Source: Protea cynaroides (lineage: Eukaryota; Streptophyta; Magnoliopsida; Proteales; Proteaceae). From it: DNA of 64,000 nt. The first letter of the stretch is position 1. Every line of letters starts with the position of its first letter. The position numbers and the translations under genes were made by a program. Location of the stretch: contig CM053267.1 in the NCBI GenBank assembly GCA_028583415.1, positions 41,528,834 through 41,592,833 of the forward strand. The letters are read 5' to 3'. Shown one piece after another: positions 23,819 to 33,819 of the stretch. Below the pieces are notes generated by a model. The model worked only from the letters and a program-made list of their open reading frames with translations, was not told the DNA's origin and made no database searches.

Positions 23819-23910
23819 TTTGAATCTGTGATTGTGATTGCAATTTCTCTCTTATCTCTCAGAATAAGAGTGAGACAGAGAGAACCTACCCCAAAAAAAA
23901 AAAAAAGAGT

Positions 23911-23955
<45 letters not shown>

Positions 23956-25169
23956 GTTCCTTTGAAATTGGGTGAGAGTACTGCCTCTGCAAAGCACAGG
24001 GAGGGAACTCAGAGACAGAATGAGAGAGGTTCCTCAGAAATTGGGAATTACATGGATATGAAATTATGAACTATATATGGGGACATCAATGTGCTCAAAT
24101 GACCAAAATAACCCTGATATGGATATTTATACCACAAGCCAAAGTAAAAAGTGATGGTGGAACCTTTGGGTGACAAACAAATACAATATTTTCTTTTCTT
24201 AAACCTAAAGGATTTCTATGGTTTGAGGACTCGGTATCGACCCATTTTGGATTGGAATTAGTCACAATAGATCAGGTTGATCTGACTGCGAAATCAAATC
24301 GAAATTGACTGAGGTCTATGCTGGGCATTTCTATTCCCGATGCACTCTTAATGGTGAGGATCAACTCTGCTACACCAATGTACTATAGACGATTATAGTC
24401 GTTTCAACCTTGTTCATTGCTACTTTTGTCTAACGGTGATTTAAATTTATAATTTTCATTTTCCTTGCAACTAAACTGAGTTTAAATACATAACATGTAA
24501 ATTGTCTTTCACACATCATATATATTGTGTTTGGTTCAATTACTAAAACAAAAGTGGAATAATTTCTCCATAAGAACATGAAGTTAAGTTGCCAATTTCA
24601 CAGCCTATCTCTCCATTTTATCTGAATAGCTGAAATCAGTATTCCACATGGCACAAATTAAGTGGGCCCTGGTCCAGTAGGTGGGCCAATCTATGAAATC
24701 TTGAATCATATATGGGGGAATGACATGATAGCATGATGTAGAACTTCTCTCTTGCCGACCTAATGTCTACCAAGGGCGGGATTTCAGTTGGTTCATCTTC
24801 ATTAGTAGGTAGGTTGATTGATCTCTAGTCCTTGGATCCACCATAGAATCCTCCTGCCGCGAGAGAGGATTTAGTTCCTGCTAACACGTACCCTTTTATG
24901 TATGATAATAAAACAGTTTGAGAGCTCCACTTGTTGATTAAAATATAAAAGGATCCATTGTCAAAAAATGAAGAATCACAGTTAAGAAGAAGAAAGGGAA
25001 TGACAACAAGTGTCATACTATGACAAATCAGGAAAGGGGTTTTTTCATATAAAATCTTGCTACAGGCAATGGCACCCAGCCCACTAACTATTAGTTTATT
25101 TGTTTATGTTTTGAAATTATTTAATATGATCGGTGCAAGTTTTCTTGAAATCAATTCCTTTTAAAATAC
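23819..25169. other. Gene-free region of unit A
   Basis: It holds the upstream region of DUF3537 copy A, with (GA)n at 23914-23953 and sequence conserved in unit B to about 24240, plus a member of the second small-repeat family at about 24741-24880 (GCGGGATTTCAGTTGGTTC, CTGCCGCGAGAGAGGATTTAG). No other gene is supported. Confidence 0.5.
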
Positions 25170-25397
25170 TCCTCCTCCTCTTGAGGAGACGTGGCTTCCA
25201 TCGATCAATGCTTGACACATGGGCATTGATTGGATTTGAGCTCTCCATCTTAGCTAGTAAGGTGAGCCTATAGAGGATGTCGGTTTATGTAATAACTGGG
25301 ATAGAGAGTTTGAATCCAATCGAAACCCACGTGTCGGACATTGATTGATGGGAATCGAGTCTCCCCTCAAACCCCTGGGAGGAGACAATTTGAATTC
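25170..25397. mobile_element. Palindromic hairpin MITE, copy 8, perfect 9-bp TSD
   Basis: A diverged member: TCCTCCTCCTCTTGAGGAGAC at the left (split here at 25170-25190), GGGAGGAGACAATTTGAATTC at the right (25377-25397), with inverse inner segments (GATTGGATTTGAGCTCTCCAT). TTAAAATAC flanks it at 25161-25169 and 25398-25406, a perfect 9-bp duplication. Unit B (about 34776-34800) has an empty site. Confidence 0.88.
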
Positions 25398-25627
25398 TTA
25401 AAATACACATATTGGGCTATCACAGAATCTAAATAGATAGAGTAGATTTGATATTTTATTTTGGTCTAATACAAATCTGACGGTGATTAAATTTGATTAC
25501 AATATATAATTGTAATTGAATCGGACAAAGCCTTAATTGATATGGTGTAAAAAATTGTACAAAAACCCGAAAGTCAGCAAATGGATGCTTCATTTTTAGG
25601 GAGGAGTAAGGGGTGGTTGGAACAGAA

Positions 25628-25862
25628 ATCGTCTCCCGTCTGGGTTTGGGCGGGAGACTGGGCGGCCTAGATGGATGGCCGCCACCTGGCACTCGGAGGG
25701 ATCCGAGCCCTTCATCCGAGCCGACCCCCCAGTCGACAAGCTGAGCCGACTGGGGGGTCGGCTCGGATGGAGGGCTCGGATCCCTCCGAGTGCTAGGTGG
25801 CGGCCATCCATCCGGGCCGCCCAGTCTCCCGCCCAAACCCAGGCAGGAGACGATGTGGATCC
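25628..25862. mobile_element. Palindromic hairpin MITE, copy 9
   Basis: Left end ATCGTCTCCCGTCTGGG, right end CAGGAGACGATGTGGATCC. The arms are very well matched over about 100 bp, including GGCGGCC and CGGAGGGATCCGAGCCC, around a centre near 25740. Flanks GTTGGAACA / GTTAAAATT match poorly. Several overlapping open frames here are palindrome artefacts. Confidence 0.88.
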
Positions 25863-27427
25863 GTTAAAATTGGCCTTAAATCGAAAGCTTTATTTGGTTT
25901 GGTTTGAATCAAAATTGAATCTCATTGAACCGTAATTAGGCTGTGAAAAATAAAATTGGATCAAACCAATTGATAAGTCTAAATTGAAATCGAAAAAGAA
26001 CTAGGCCAACAAAAGAAGCTAAATTTGTTACTAAATGTATATATATAAAAAACGAGCTGGACCGAAATCAAAATTTTTTTATAGATTTATAATGTTGCTT
26101 GAATGTACAGGATCAAAACTAAATTGGTCAGACCGAACCAACCCATTAACATTCCTAAGGTGACATGAATTTCCTTACCATTGGATATCTAATGGATAAA
26201 TTGGATTAGCCATATGTTATTTTTAAAGCTTAATTTAATCAAATATCGTGTTATGAATGTCTGCATACATTTTTTATTTCTATCATAATTATACATACAT
26301 TTCCCATAAGACTGAATTTTTTAAAATTCATTTTTTTTTAACTTAGACAAATTCTAATTAACATAAAAATAGAAACTTTGGGATTTATGTGGTGAACCCA
26401 ATTTTCTTTTTTTGGTAAATGGTGAATATAAATTGAGTATTGCCTAGACTGATACCTACGTGCTATGCATGTCTTTTTTCACCACCTCTCCTAGAGTCAT
26501 CTTAGATCTGCCTCTAATTCTTTTAGATTCTTCAATCTGAATCAAATCATTCCTCATTACGGGAGTATCCAATGACCTCCGTTGGACATAACCATACCAT
26601 CTCAAGCAATTTTTGCATAGTTTATCATGTATCGACGCTATTCCCAAAACAACTCTAATAAAATCCAAGAGATTCTATCACCATTTATATCTCATGAGTT
26701 TCATGCTCGAGAGTTGGGTTCCACACCCATGAACTAAATATGTATTCTTCAAGAGATTCTATCAGGGCAATGATAAAGCCAATGAAAGACACGTGTCCAA
26801 ATACCTGACCTGACCCTACAAAAAGACATGTGGTCCACCACCTGTTGGCCAACCACGTCCCCTGATAGCCATCTCAGAAGGCTCATCTACACCCTTGTAC
26901 CATGAATGACTGACTTATAATAATTGCTCAGGCCTAAGCCTGGTACATTTAAATAAATGATGCATATTGATCCATTCGTGGGATACATGCAGGTCAAAAA
27001 TTGACACCCGTATGTGCAACCAAGCTTCTATAAGGGGCATGAGCGTATGATACGTAACAAGAAATAGCGACGAAATTTAATTCCAGTAAAAGTTCCTGGT
27101 TAAAGCCTATGGCTGCTTAATATGGCAGAAATTGGCAGGGACCCAAAAATTAATTATCATGCAACACATATTTATTTTACAAAAAAGGACCATGTATTTA
27201 TATACCAAACAAAAAAGGTTATATCTCATGTAAATTAAAGGGAAAAAAAAAGGCAAGGCTGTGGGTTCTGACCAAACACAGGAAGAATGAAATGATCACT
27301 GCCTCTCTTCTTAAAATGAAAAACCTTACTTATCCTGGTAAATCCCCTGTGCGCTCTCCTTGGCCCCATGCTGATGCAGAATCAAGTCCCCCATTTATTT
27401 ACTCACAAGAGTGTGAAGCTAGCTATC
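25863..27427. other. Gene-free junction between units A and B
   Basis: Apart from the RTE relic, nothing coding is visible. The end of unit A (about 26790) and the start of unit B (about 27000) fall here. Sequence just before the unit-B LTP pseudogene aligns with 49000-49530 of unit C. Confidence 0.5.
26456..26660 (-). pseudogene. RTE-type non-LTR retrotransposon fragment
   Basis: The minus-strand frame contains LRWYGYVQRRSLDTPV, IQIEESKRIRGRSKMTL and VKKDM, the pattern of the C-terminal tail of plant RTE-clade reverse-transcriptase proteins (RWFGHVQRR... GRPKKTW). Only about 65 residues remain, with no upstream reverse-transcriptase core, so it is a relic. Confidence 0.75.
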
Positions 27428-27786
27428 ATGAAGAAAATGAGTGGTCGTGGTGGAGGCTGTGTGTGGGTTTTGAGGCTTTTGGTTGTGGGGTTGATGATGT
27501 TGAGGCAGGAGGTCCTCTCATGTGGGGATGCAGTATCTGCTTTGAACCCCTGTGGATCATTCTTGTTGGGAATGGGACATCCCAAGCCCAGTGATCAGTG
27601 TTGCTCAAGCGCACAGGCACTCAACAAGATGGCTGTGATGCGCGCTAGCCGTGTTGCTGTGTGCGAGTGCTTCAAGTTTTCTGGGACCTTCTTATGGGGT
27701 GAAACCTGCAAGAGCCAAGCAACTGCCCTCTCTTTAAGCTCAAGGTCAACGTAGACATTAACCCAAATACCAACTGCACCAAGTAA
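27428..27786 (+). pseudogene. Non-specific LTP pseudogene, copy B
   Basis: Very similar to the intact copy at 19380 from MKKM through the CECFK motif. An extra G in CTGGGACC (27681-27688; CTGGACC in copy A) then shifts the frame, so the last two cysteines of the eight-cysteine domain are lost and translation ends early. A 6-bp in-frame deletion just before the first mature cysteine, and a further indel near 27725-27737, are also present. The core promoter is missing: the TATATAA segment and about 170 bp around it, present in copies A and C, are deleted so that TTTATTTA joins CTCACAAGAGTG directly. A small MITE also disrupts the 3' intron acceptor (TTGCAG in A, TTACAT here). Confidence 0.9.
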
Positions 27787-27873
27787 ATCTCTCTCTCTCA
27801 CACACACTCACTCACTCACTCACTCATATGGGTACTAATTTGACTTCGTTTTCTTTTTTGTGAGTTACATAAT

Positions 27874-28093
27874 GGCTTTGTTGTTTCGGTGTAAAATTTA
27901 ACGTGTAATATTTTATATGTAATAAAAATTTTCAATGTTTATTTTCAAGAGATAATATAGTGATCTCTACGGGGGAGGGGGAATGAAAAAAGAACTTCGT
28001 CTTTCTTTTATACACTGAAAATAAATTTTTAATTTTTTTTTTCATAAAAAATATTACATGTAAAATTTGATAAAATTAAACAAACAGAGCAAC
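27874..28093. mobile_element. 220-bp TIR MITE in the LTP pseudogene
   Basis: The left end (GGCTTTGTTGTTTCGGTGTA, then TGTAATATTTT) is the imperfect inverse of the right end (AATATTACATGTAAAATTTG...AAACAGAGCAAC). The segment is absent from the equivalent place in copy A (between 19870 and 19878), so it is an insertion, and it removes the intron acceptor. Confidence 0.75.
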
Positions 28094-28537
28094 TATGATA
28101 TGGAAGGTTCAGTGAGCAGACTTGAACAGTTGAGCTTCTCCATTAATAAAATAAATACGGAATGGATGGCAGTGGGCTTTGATATATAGTTTGATATTAT
28201 TCCATCTTGTCAATGGCTTATCTATTATTAGTTCTCTAATGGTACAGGACTACATGAGTACGTAATAAAGGTAGTACTGTTGTGAGTTTGTGCTTTCTAA
28301 ATGCGTTAATTCTCAGATTTACTCTTGTGGCCGCCGTCCAGTCCCTGGCCGGTTTCCGGTTCTTGAGCAAGCTCCTCCACTGCTTGGTAAGGTAGGGCGC
28401 TATTCGATGAAGAAAACGAAATTTGGATCTGTGAAATGTCACTGTGTAACCAACAACAATGCATTCAGTGAATGGCTGCACCTGCACGGCACATTAGCGG
28501 CTGTGAGGCCAGTTTTCAGGGATGTATGTACCTCTAA

Positions 28538-29146
28538 GGGCCTGTTTGATAAAATTTCTATTTCTGGATTCTATGGATTTTGACTCTCTAGGAGCCATTT
28601 TAGAGTAGAAGCGTGTTTGATAAATTCAAACTCTCACAAAGTGAATCGGATTTAGAATGACTCTAGAATCCAAAATTTTGGAGTTATAGATACTTTGCTC
28701 CAAGTTTTTGAATCAACTTTTTGGGAGAAAGAAAAAAATCGACTCTCACATGACTCTCACTTGACCACCACTACCACCACTACCACTATCACCACCACCC
28801 ACCACGGCCACCGCCATCACCCACCACCCACTTCCACCATCGCCACCACCACCACCACCAGGCCGGCGGCCCCACCACCACTGCCATCACCATAACCACC
28901 ACCACCCCCACCCCCACCGCCACCACCACCACCCACTCCACCACCCACCACTACCACGACTGTTTTTCTAGACTTCGATCGAAGTGCTAGTGTGTTATCA
29001 AACATGTTTCTAATCCAAAAATGCTCCGGAATCCATTTCAAAATTACGTTATCAAACAAGTTTCTACTCCATAATCTTGGAGTAGCCTAGAGTAGAATCC
29101 AAATTTAAACTAGAATCTAGAAGCAGAAGTTTTATCAAACGGGCCC
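28538..29146. mobile_element. PIF/Harbinger-like MITE with a CCA-rich core
   Basis: TIRs GGGCCTGTTTGATAAAA (left) and TTTTATCAAACGGGCCC (right) are flanked by TAA at 28535-28537 and 29147-29149, the terminus and 3-bp duplication expected of PIF/Harbinger (Tourist-type) elements. Unit C (about 51060-51075) has the empty site. The centre, 28760-28965, is an impure (CCA)n/(CCACCC)n array that gives long meaningless frames (poly-Thr/Pro one way, poly-Gly/Val the other). Confidence 0.9.
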
Positions 29147-29149
29147 TAA

Positions 29150-30246
29150 TAGATGAGAAAAGTGAATTTATTCATTTACATTCGTGGATAGACCCACAAA
29201 ATTAAAGAGAAAATGCTAACTTGAGATTATGTAAGAGCATATTACAACAGATAAGTAATCGAAAAAACAATATGGACCCATCCTAATGAATTCGGACCAA
29301 ATCTTCTTTAATGATTGTCAAGCGACAGTGAAATCCCGGTCGCTCATAATGTCTTGGGATACTTTTGCATACTATGAATGGTTTGAATCTTCACTACCGA
29401 CAGTCACTATAGATTTTTTTTTTCAATGAATCCACTATTGAGACACTTGTTTTGCTTTTTTGGATGAAAATTTAACGGTTGAGATGGGTGTGATATCCTG
29501 TATAATATGGATCTATCCGTGTCTACCATAGGCGAGTAGTGGCAAGTGCAAATGTCAGTGGCCATGGTGGCATAGATACACCCATTTTACTATTTTAGTA
29601 ACATATTCACTGTGGGAAAAATTCTGATCTTCGATCCTCTCTTTGGACTGGATCCAAAAAATATAATCTGATGTGGTTCGTTCTCTAACTAAATTTGTGA
29701 GACTTGGATCCCCCTTCTCTCTTTCTCTCTCTCCAATGCCAGAATGGAACAGACTATTGGAATCAGACGAAGAGTGAAGGAAGAGGCAACAACATCAAAT
29801 GGGGGCCAAAGGCCTCGAAATGCATTCATAATTTTGTCTCATTACTTCCATTTTCTTACAAGGAGTGGGGAGATGAAGAATTTACAATACAATATTATGT
29901 AATTTATATGATGAACCACTTATCTTATTATGCAAGAAGTTGAAATCCAGTGATGTAGAAGTTGAAATCCGGTGATGAAGACAGCAGTAGAGTAGATATT
30001 CAAGATAGTGTATTTGAAGCTGGATCGTGTTACACTCGATATTGTCTTAAAGACAGAATTTGCCTTCCAATAGTGCAATCGGGTTGTATCGCAAATTTAG
30101 CTCCTAGATAAAATAACTTTGGTTTCCCGCATTAAACCTGCACTGGTATGATAGGCCCATTCGAGCACTTCAGAGTGACGCTCATATGATCAAATGCAAA
30201 GGAACAATGCAAAAATTCGAATAACACATTGAAGTAAAGAACATAA
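29150..30246. other. Gene-free part of unit B
   Basis: 29150-29880 aligns with unit C (51080-51670) and with unit A (20455-20740). From about 29940 a B-specific insertion begins. Within it, 30018-30170 is the inverse of about 45490-45640 and 30640-30740 the inverse of about 44535-44600, so it is an inverted relative of the LTR-like block at 44530-45640, itself interrupted by hairpin copy 10. Confidence 0.5.
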
Positions 30247-30481
30247 ATCGTCTCCCGCCTGGGTTTGGGCGGGAGACTGGGCGGCCCGGATGGATGGCCG
30301 CCATGTGGCATTCGGAGGGATCCGAGCCCTCCATCCGAGCCAACCCCCTAGTCGGCTCAGCTTGTTGACTGGGCGGTCGGCTCGGATGGAGGGCTCGGAT
30401 CCCTCCGAATGCCACATGGCGGCCATCCATCCGGGCCGCCCAGTCTCCCGCCCAAACCCAGGCGGGAGACGATGTGGATCC
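30247..30481. mobile_element. Palindromic hairpin MITE, copy 10
   Basis: The cleanest palindrome of the set: ATCGTCTCCCGCCTGGGTTT at the left pairs with AAACCCAGGCGGGAGACGAT at the right, arms of about 100 bp with few mismatches, and a short centre near 30360. The right end continues to GATGTGGATCC. No target duplication is evident. It is inserted in an older LTR-like insertion. Confidence 0.9.
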
Positions 30482-30849
30482 ACCTTAGGGGAAAGACAGT
30501 ATATGCCTAAAAGAGAGGAAAACCTTTGTTTGAAAAGTGTACGAAATGAAGGCTCCCCCTCCTTTATAGAGGAGGACAAGCCTTTATAAGGTACCCTTTG
30601 ATGTATCGTTAGATCCATATCTGAGAACCAATGACCTGATCCAAACGTTGAGATCGAACCAAGAGGTCTTGGGTTCTAACCTCACTAGCTTCACCTCAAA
30701 AAACCTCTCAAGTCATATACCCCGAAAACAAAACAAACACAGTAGTAAATTATTGATCTCTGATCACCTGGATCCTCTCTCTCTATATCTGTGGGTCTAT
30801 GGAAAGTTTAGGAAGGAAGAAAATTTAACAAAATGGGGAAATTAAGTAT

Positions 30850-33819
30850 TTAAGAAATACCGATAGTCTTGCCAAGCAGCCAGAGGATAAGAGACATCTC
30901 CACTCCAAAGATGATATTGAGAGTAGACCTGTCCAGCATGAACCCGTATACTGTAATCCCTGCTCTGTTGTTCTCAAAATACGTCACTGGCCACCATCAC
31001 CACCACCATAAACCAAACTAGATATTAATATCAGCAATTAAGTATTAGGCAGATTTTTTTATATTTAATTTGCAAATAATCTGTTATAAAGGATCAAATC
31101 GTCTTCTGCTAGGGGTCGGCCGGAGACTCGGTTGCATCTAACCGATGCTTGACATCGGTTGAATCCAAGCCATCCAGCCATTTGACAAGGTGAAGCGCTG
31201 GCTGGACGGTTTGATTCAGCTGATGCCCACGTGTAGGCACCGAGCATCGGCTGGATGCAGCCGAGTCTCCTACCGACCCCTGACATGAGACAATTTGAAT
31301 GGATCCAAATCCTCTCCTGTGGCAGGAGGGTCTTGTAGCTGATCCAAGGGGTTGGACCGCCTACCAATACATGGGGAGGTGAATCGACTGAAATCCCACC
31401 CTTGACAGGCAACAGATCAACAGGAGACGATTTGATTGCCATTTGAATCCCCTATAAACTCAAAGTAAGGATGATTTCTTAGTTCTTGAAAATCCTTTCA
31501 CGTGTTATCATCAAGCTCCAAAAACGAGGGAAAAAGAGGAACCAGTCCACTCTAGTCTGATTATAAAAATGTCATGAGGGCCATCACCAAGGATTGAAAC
31601 TTTTCTCTGGCATTTTGGGTTTTGTTTTCAAAACTTTATTTGTCCACATTATGAAAACTTCCAAGATGACGTGGCTAAAAGTCTACAAAGTTTCAATGGC
31701 AACTGAACTGCTCTGCATGTATATATGGCTGAGGAGATCTCTCATGATCCATGTATTAACGATGATCAAATTCATGGAAAAAGATGAAAAGGAGGAGGGT
31801 TGATGGTGCTGACCTAGTGCCTGTCTCTTCTGGAAAGAGATGGTGCGGGCATAAATAGGCAATATGATATTGGTGTTGTCTAGGTCATCATCTCCGTCTG
31901 CAGTCTCATCATCCTCCCATTCTCCATTGGCATTGATCGGGAATTCAAGAACGTGGGGCCGCTGGATCGGCTGATCCACCACTACCGGTGTCTCACTATC
32001 TGTGCCATCGAAAGCATCGATAGTCGCACACACATGCCACTTGGCCGCAAGGGATGTCACTGATTGTGCCTTGTGTGTGATCTTTGTAGCGCAACGAAGA
32101 CAAATCAACAGCCCAGTCACCAGTGTGATAGAGCATAACTGTCACCATTCATTAAACAAAACATTATTATGTGGGGTCAACCATGTTTGCCACATGGCAG
32201 CTTATGACAGATAGAGGGGGAAATGCTTACAACTAATTCACCAACAGTGAAGAAATTGACGACTGCGCTGGAGCGAGTGGTCATAAGCAATGAAGCGAAT
32301 TGACTCGCCGTGATGATCCCCAGAGCAAACAAAATAAAAGCTCGATATCGGTGGCTTATGATCCGAAGATGCCTCCTTATCCTTAAGTGTTCCTTCAACA
32401 CTGATGCTACTTCAGATTCCATTTGAAAAACTTCGGCAAAATCGTGCAGCCGGAGTATTTGCAGAGAGCAGAGCAACCGAAACAAGACGCAGACCAAGAA
32501 GAAGATGGATGTCCGGTACAACCATGAACAGAGCTCCAATATGCAGGCAACCACATCACTCACCACCTCGTTTCCCAGGAAGGGAATCCCACTCGCCCCT
32601 GAGCTGTACCACCATATCTTGTAGGCGCTCTCTGCTGCGAAACAAGGAAGGACGAACACTAGGAGTAGCTTCCATGATCTCTGCACAGTGTCAATAGACG
32701 TCTCAGTTTTCACTAATCGAATCATGAGGTTAAAAACAGTTAAAAGACATGAATTAAGAGAAGAAATATCCACAGAGAAAGAAAGAAGGGTCCTGATTAC
32801 ACAAGTCAATAATATCAACTGGATAATAAAAACTCTGAATTCGATTCACATCCATATCTATTTGGCGATCCGATATTAAATATCGATTCTGTTTACATCT
32901 CTAGATGGAGATTCCTAATTCCTACATCGGGTCACATTTTCATACTAATTTGTCAGCTGACTTTTCTGAATCTAATGGTGTGGGGTTTGCCAGTGGATCA
33001 GTGGTTGTAAAGGGTGAATTTTTCATTCTTTTCCTTTTCTATATGAGCTGTCAAATCAAAGAGAGGCGTAATTAGCGAAATGGGATCTACTTGTTCACCT
33101 GTTTGCCGGAAGGCCCGGAATTACTGGAAGTCTGGAAGTAAGGTTGCTTGAGAAAAGACTAATCTTTTCATTTTCGAATTAAAAAGAGTTTCAGCCAATT
33201 TGGAATTCAATCAAAAATTCAATCATCAGAAGTTGCGAATCAGAGAAGAACGAGAAGAAGAGGAGGAAGATATATAACCAAAATTTCATCTTTTGAGGGA
33301 AAGAACTCTAATCCACCGAACTTCTACGGAGTGGATTGAGTTTAGTTTTGAATGATTGAAATTGAAATAAAAAACTTGAATCAAAATCATTAAATAGCAG
33401 GAGAAAGAACTCACATTGAGTTGCTCTGTATATCCTTGTCCAACCTTCTCGCTTTCCTCACAAAGCTTATCAAGAAAAAGGAAACGGCGAAGACCGTACC
33501 TACGGACAATGCGGGAGAGACAGAAGAAGGAGAGGGTAGTGACGACGGTGAGAGACAATTGAACGACGCTGTCATAGGGGCGGCTATGTCTTGCGTCACA
33601 GGTTGAGCAAGCGAGGACGAAGTGAGACAGAAGCGGAACGATGATCGACAGAAGAAGAAAGAGAGACCAGGAAAGACAGGCTCTCCATATACTAGACTGA
33701 TCCACACACATCCACTTAAGGCACGATCTGAAGCTGCATAACTCATCTCCTGCGTTTGAAATGCTTCGATCGATGGCCTTGTTACTCTTTCTGATCAGAT
33801 TTTCTCTTTCGTCCCCCAT
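30850..33819 (-). CDS. DUF3537 membrane protein, copy B (gustatory-receptor-like)
   Basis: Four exons, 33819-33415, 32680-32231, 32138-31814 and 30986-30850, total 1,317 nt (438 residues), with the same exon phases as copy A and one extra codon in exon 3 (DQPIQRPHV versus DQPVRPHV). No stop or frameshift is seen, so both tandem copies are predicted functional. Most differences are conservative substitutions in membrane segments and the loop before the acidic stretch (EDDETADGDDDLDNT). The start MGDER matches copy A; an upstream in-frame Met at 33864 encodes an unconserved His/Asn-rich extension and is less likely. Intron 3 is larger than in copy A (827 versus 493 bp) because of a 0.36 kb repeat insertion at 31091-31450. 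Confidence 0.92.
31091..31300. mobile_element. Palindromic hairpin MITE, copy 11 (diverged, in DUF3537 B intron 3)
   Basis: GGATCAAATCGTCTTCTGC, GGGGTCGGCCGGAGACTCGG and CATCGGTTGAATCCAAGCC at the left pair with GGCTGGATGCAGCCGAGTCTCC and GACCCCTGACATGAGACAATTTG at the right (motifs read in short pieces). It belongs to the same structural type but the inner sequence differs from the main group. The homologous intron in copy A (about 21160-21170) has CTGTTATAAACTCAAAG uninterrupted. Confidence 0.75.
31301..31450. mobile_element. Small repeat, second family, next to hairpin copy 11
   Basis: GGATCCAAATCCTCTCCTG at the left and CAGGAGACGATTTGATTGCC at the right bound about 150 bp. The interior (CGACTGAAATCCCACCCTTG) is the inverse of the repeats at 22508-22660 and 24741-24880. 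It abuts copy 11 directly, and the two together form the insertion in DUF3537 B intron 3. Confidence 0.6.

Larger units (their letters stand above)
18206..26790. repeat. Duplicated unit A (LTP + DUF3537)
   Basis: About 8.4 kb aligning by eye with 27000-35450 (unit B) in the same order and orientation: AGTAGCGAGGAAATTAAA near 18510, GCAGAAATTGGCAGGGACCC near 18605, the LTP gene, the DUF3537 gene, AATCTGACGGTGATTA near 25475, and TTCTATCACCATTTAT near 26674. Differences are mainly transposon insertions, notably four hairpin MITEs in A. Confidence 0.85.

Noticed and set aside
28695..29059. Thr/Pro-rich (plus) and Gly/Val-rich (minus) frames
   Set aside because: Direct translation of a CCA-rich tract inside a PIF/Harbinger-type MITE.
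31594..31803. 69-residue plus-strand frame
   Set aside because: Lies in DUF3537 B intron 3, next to exon 3, with no counterpart in copy A.
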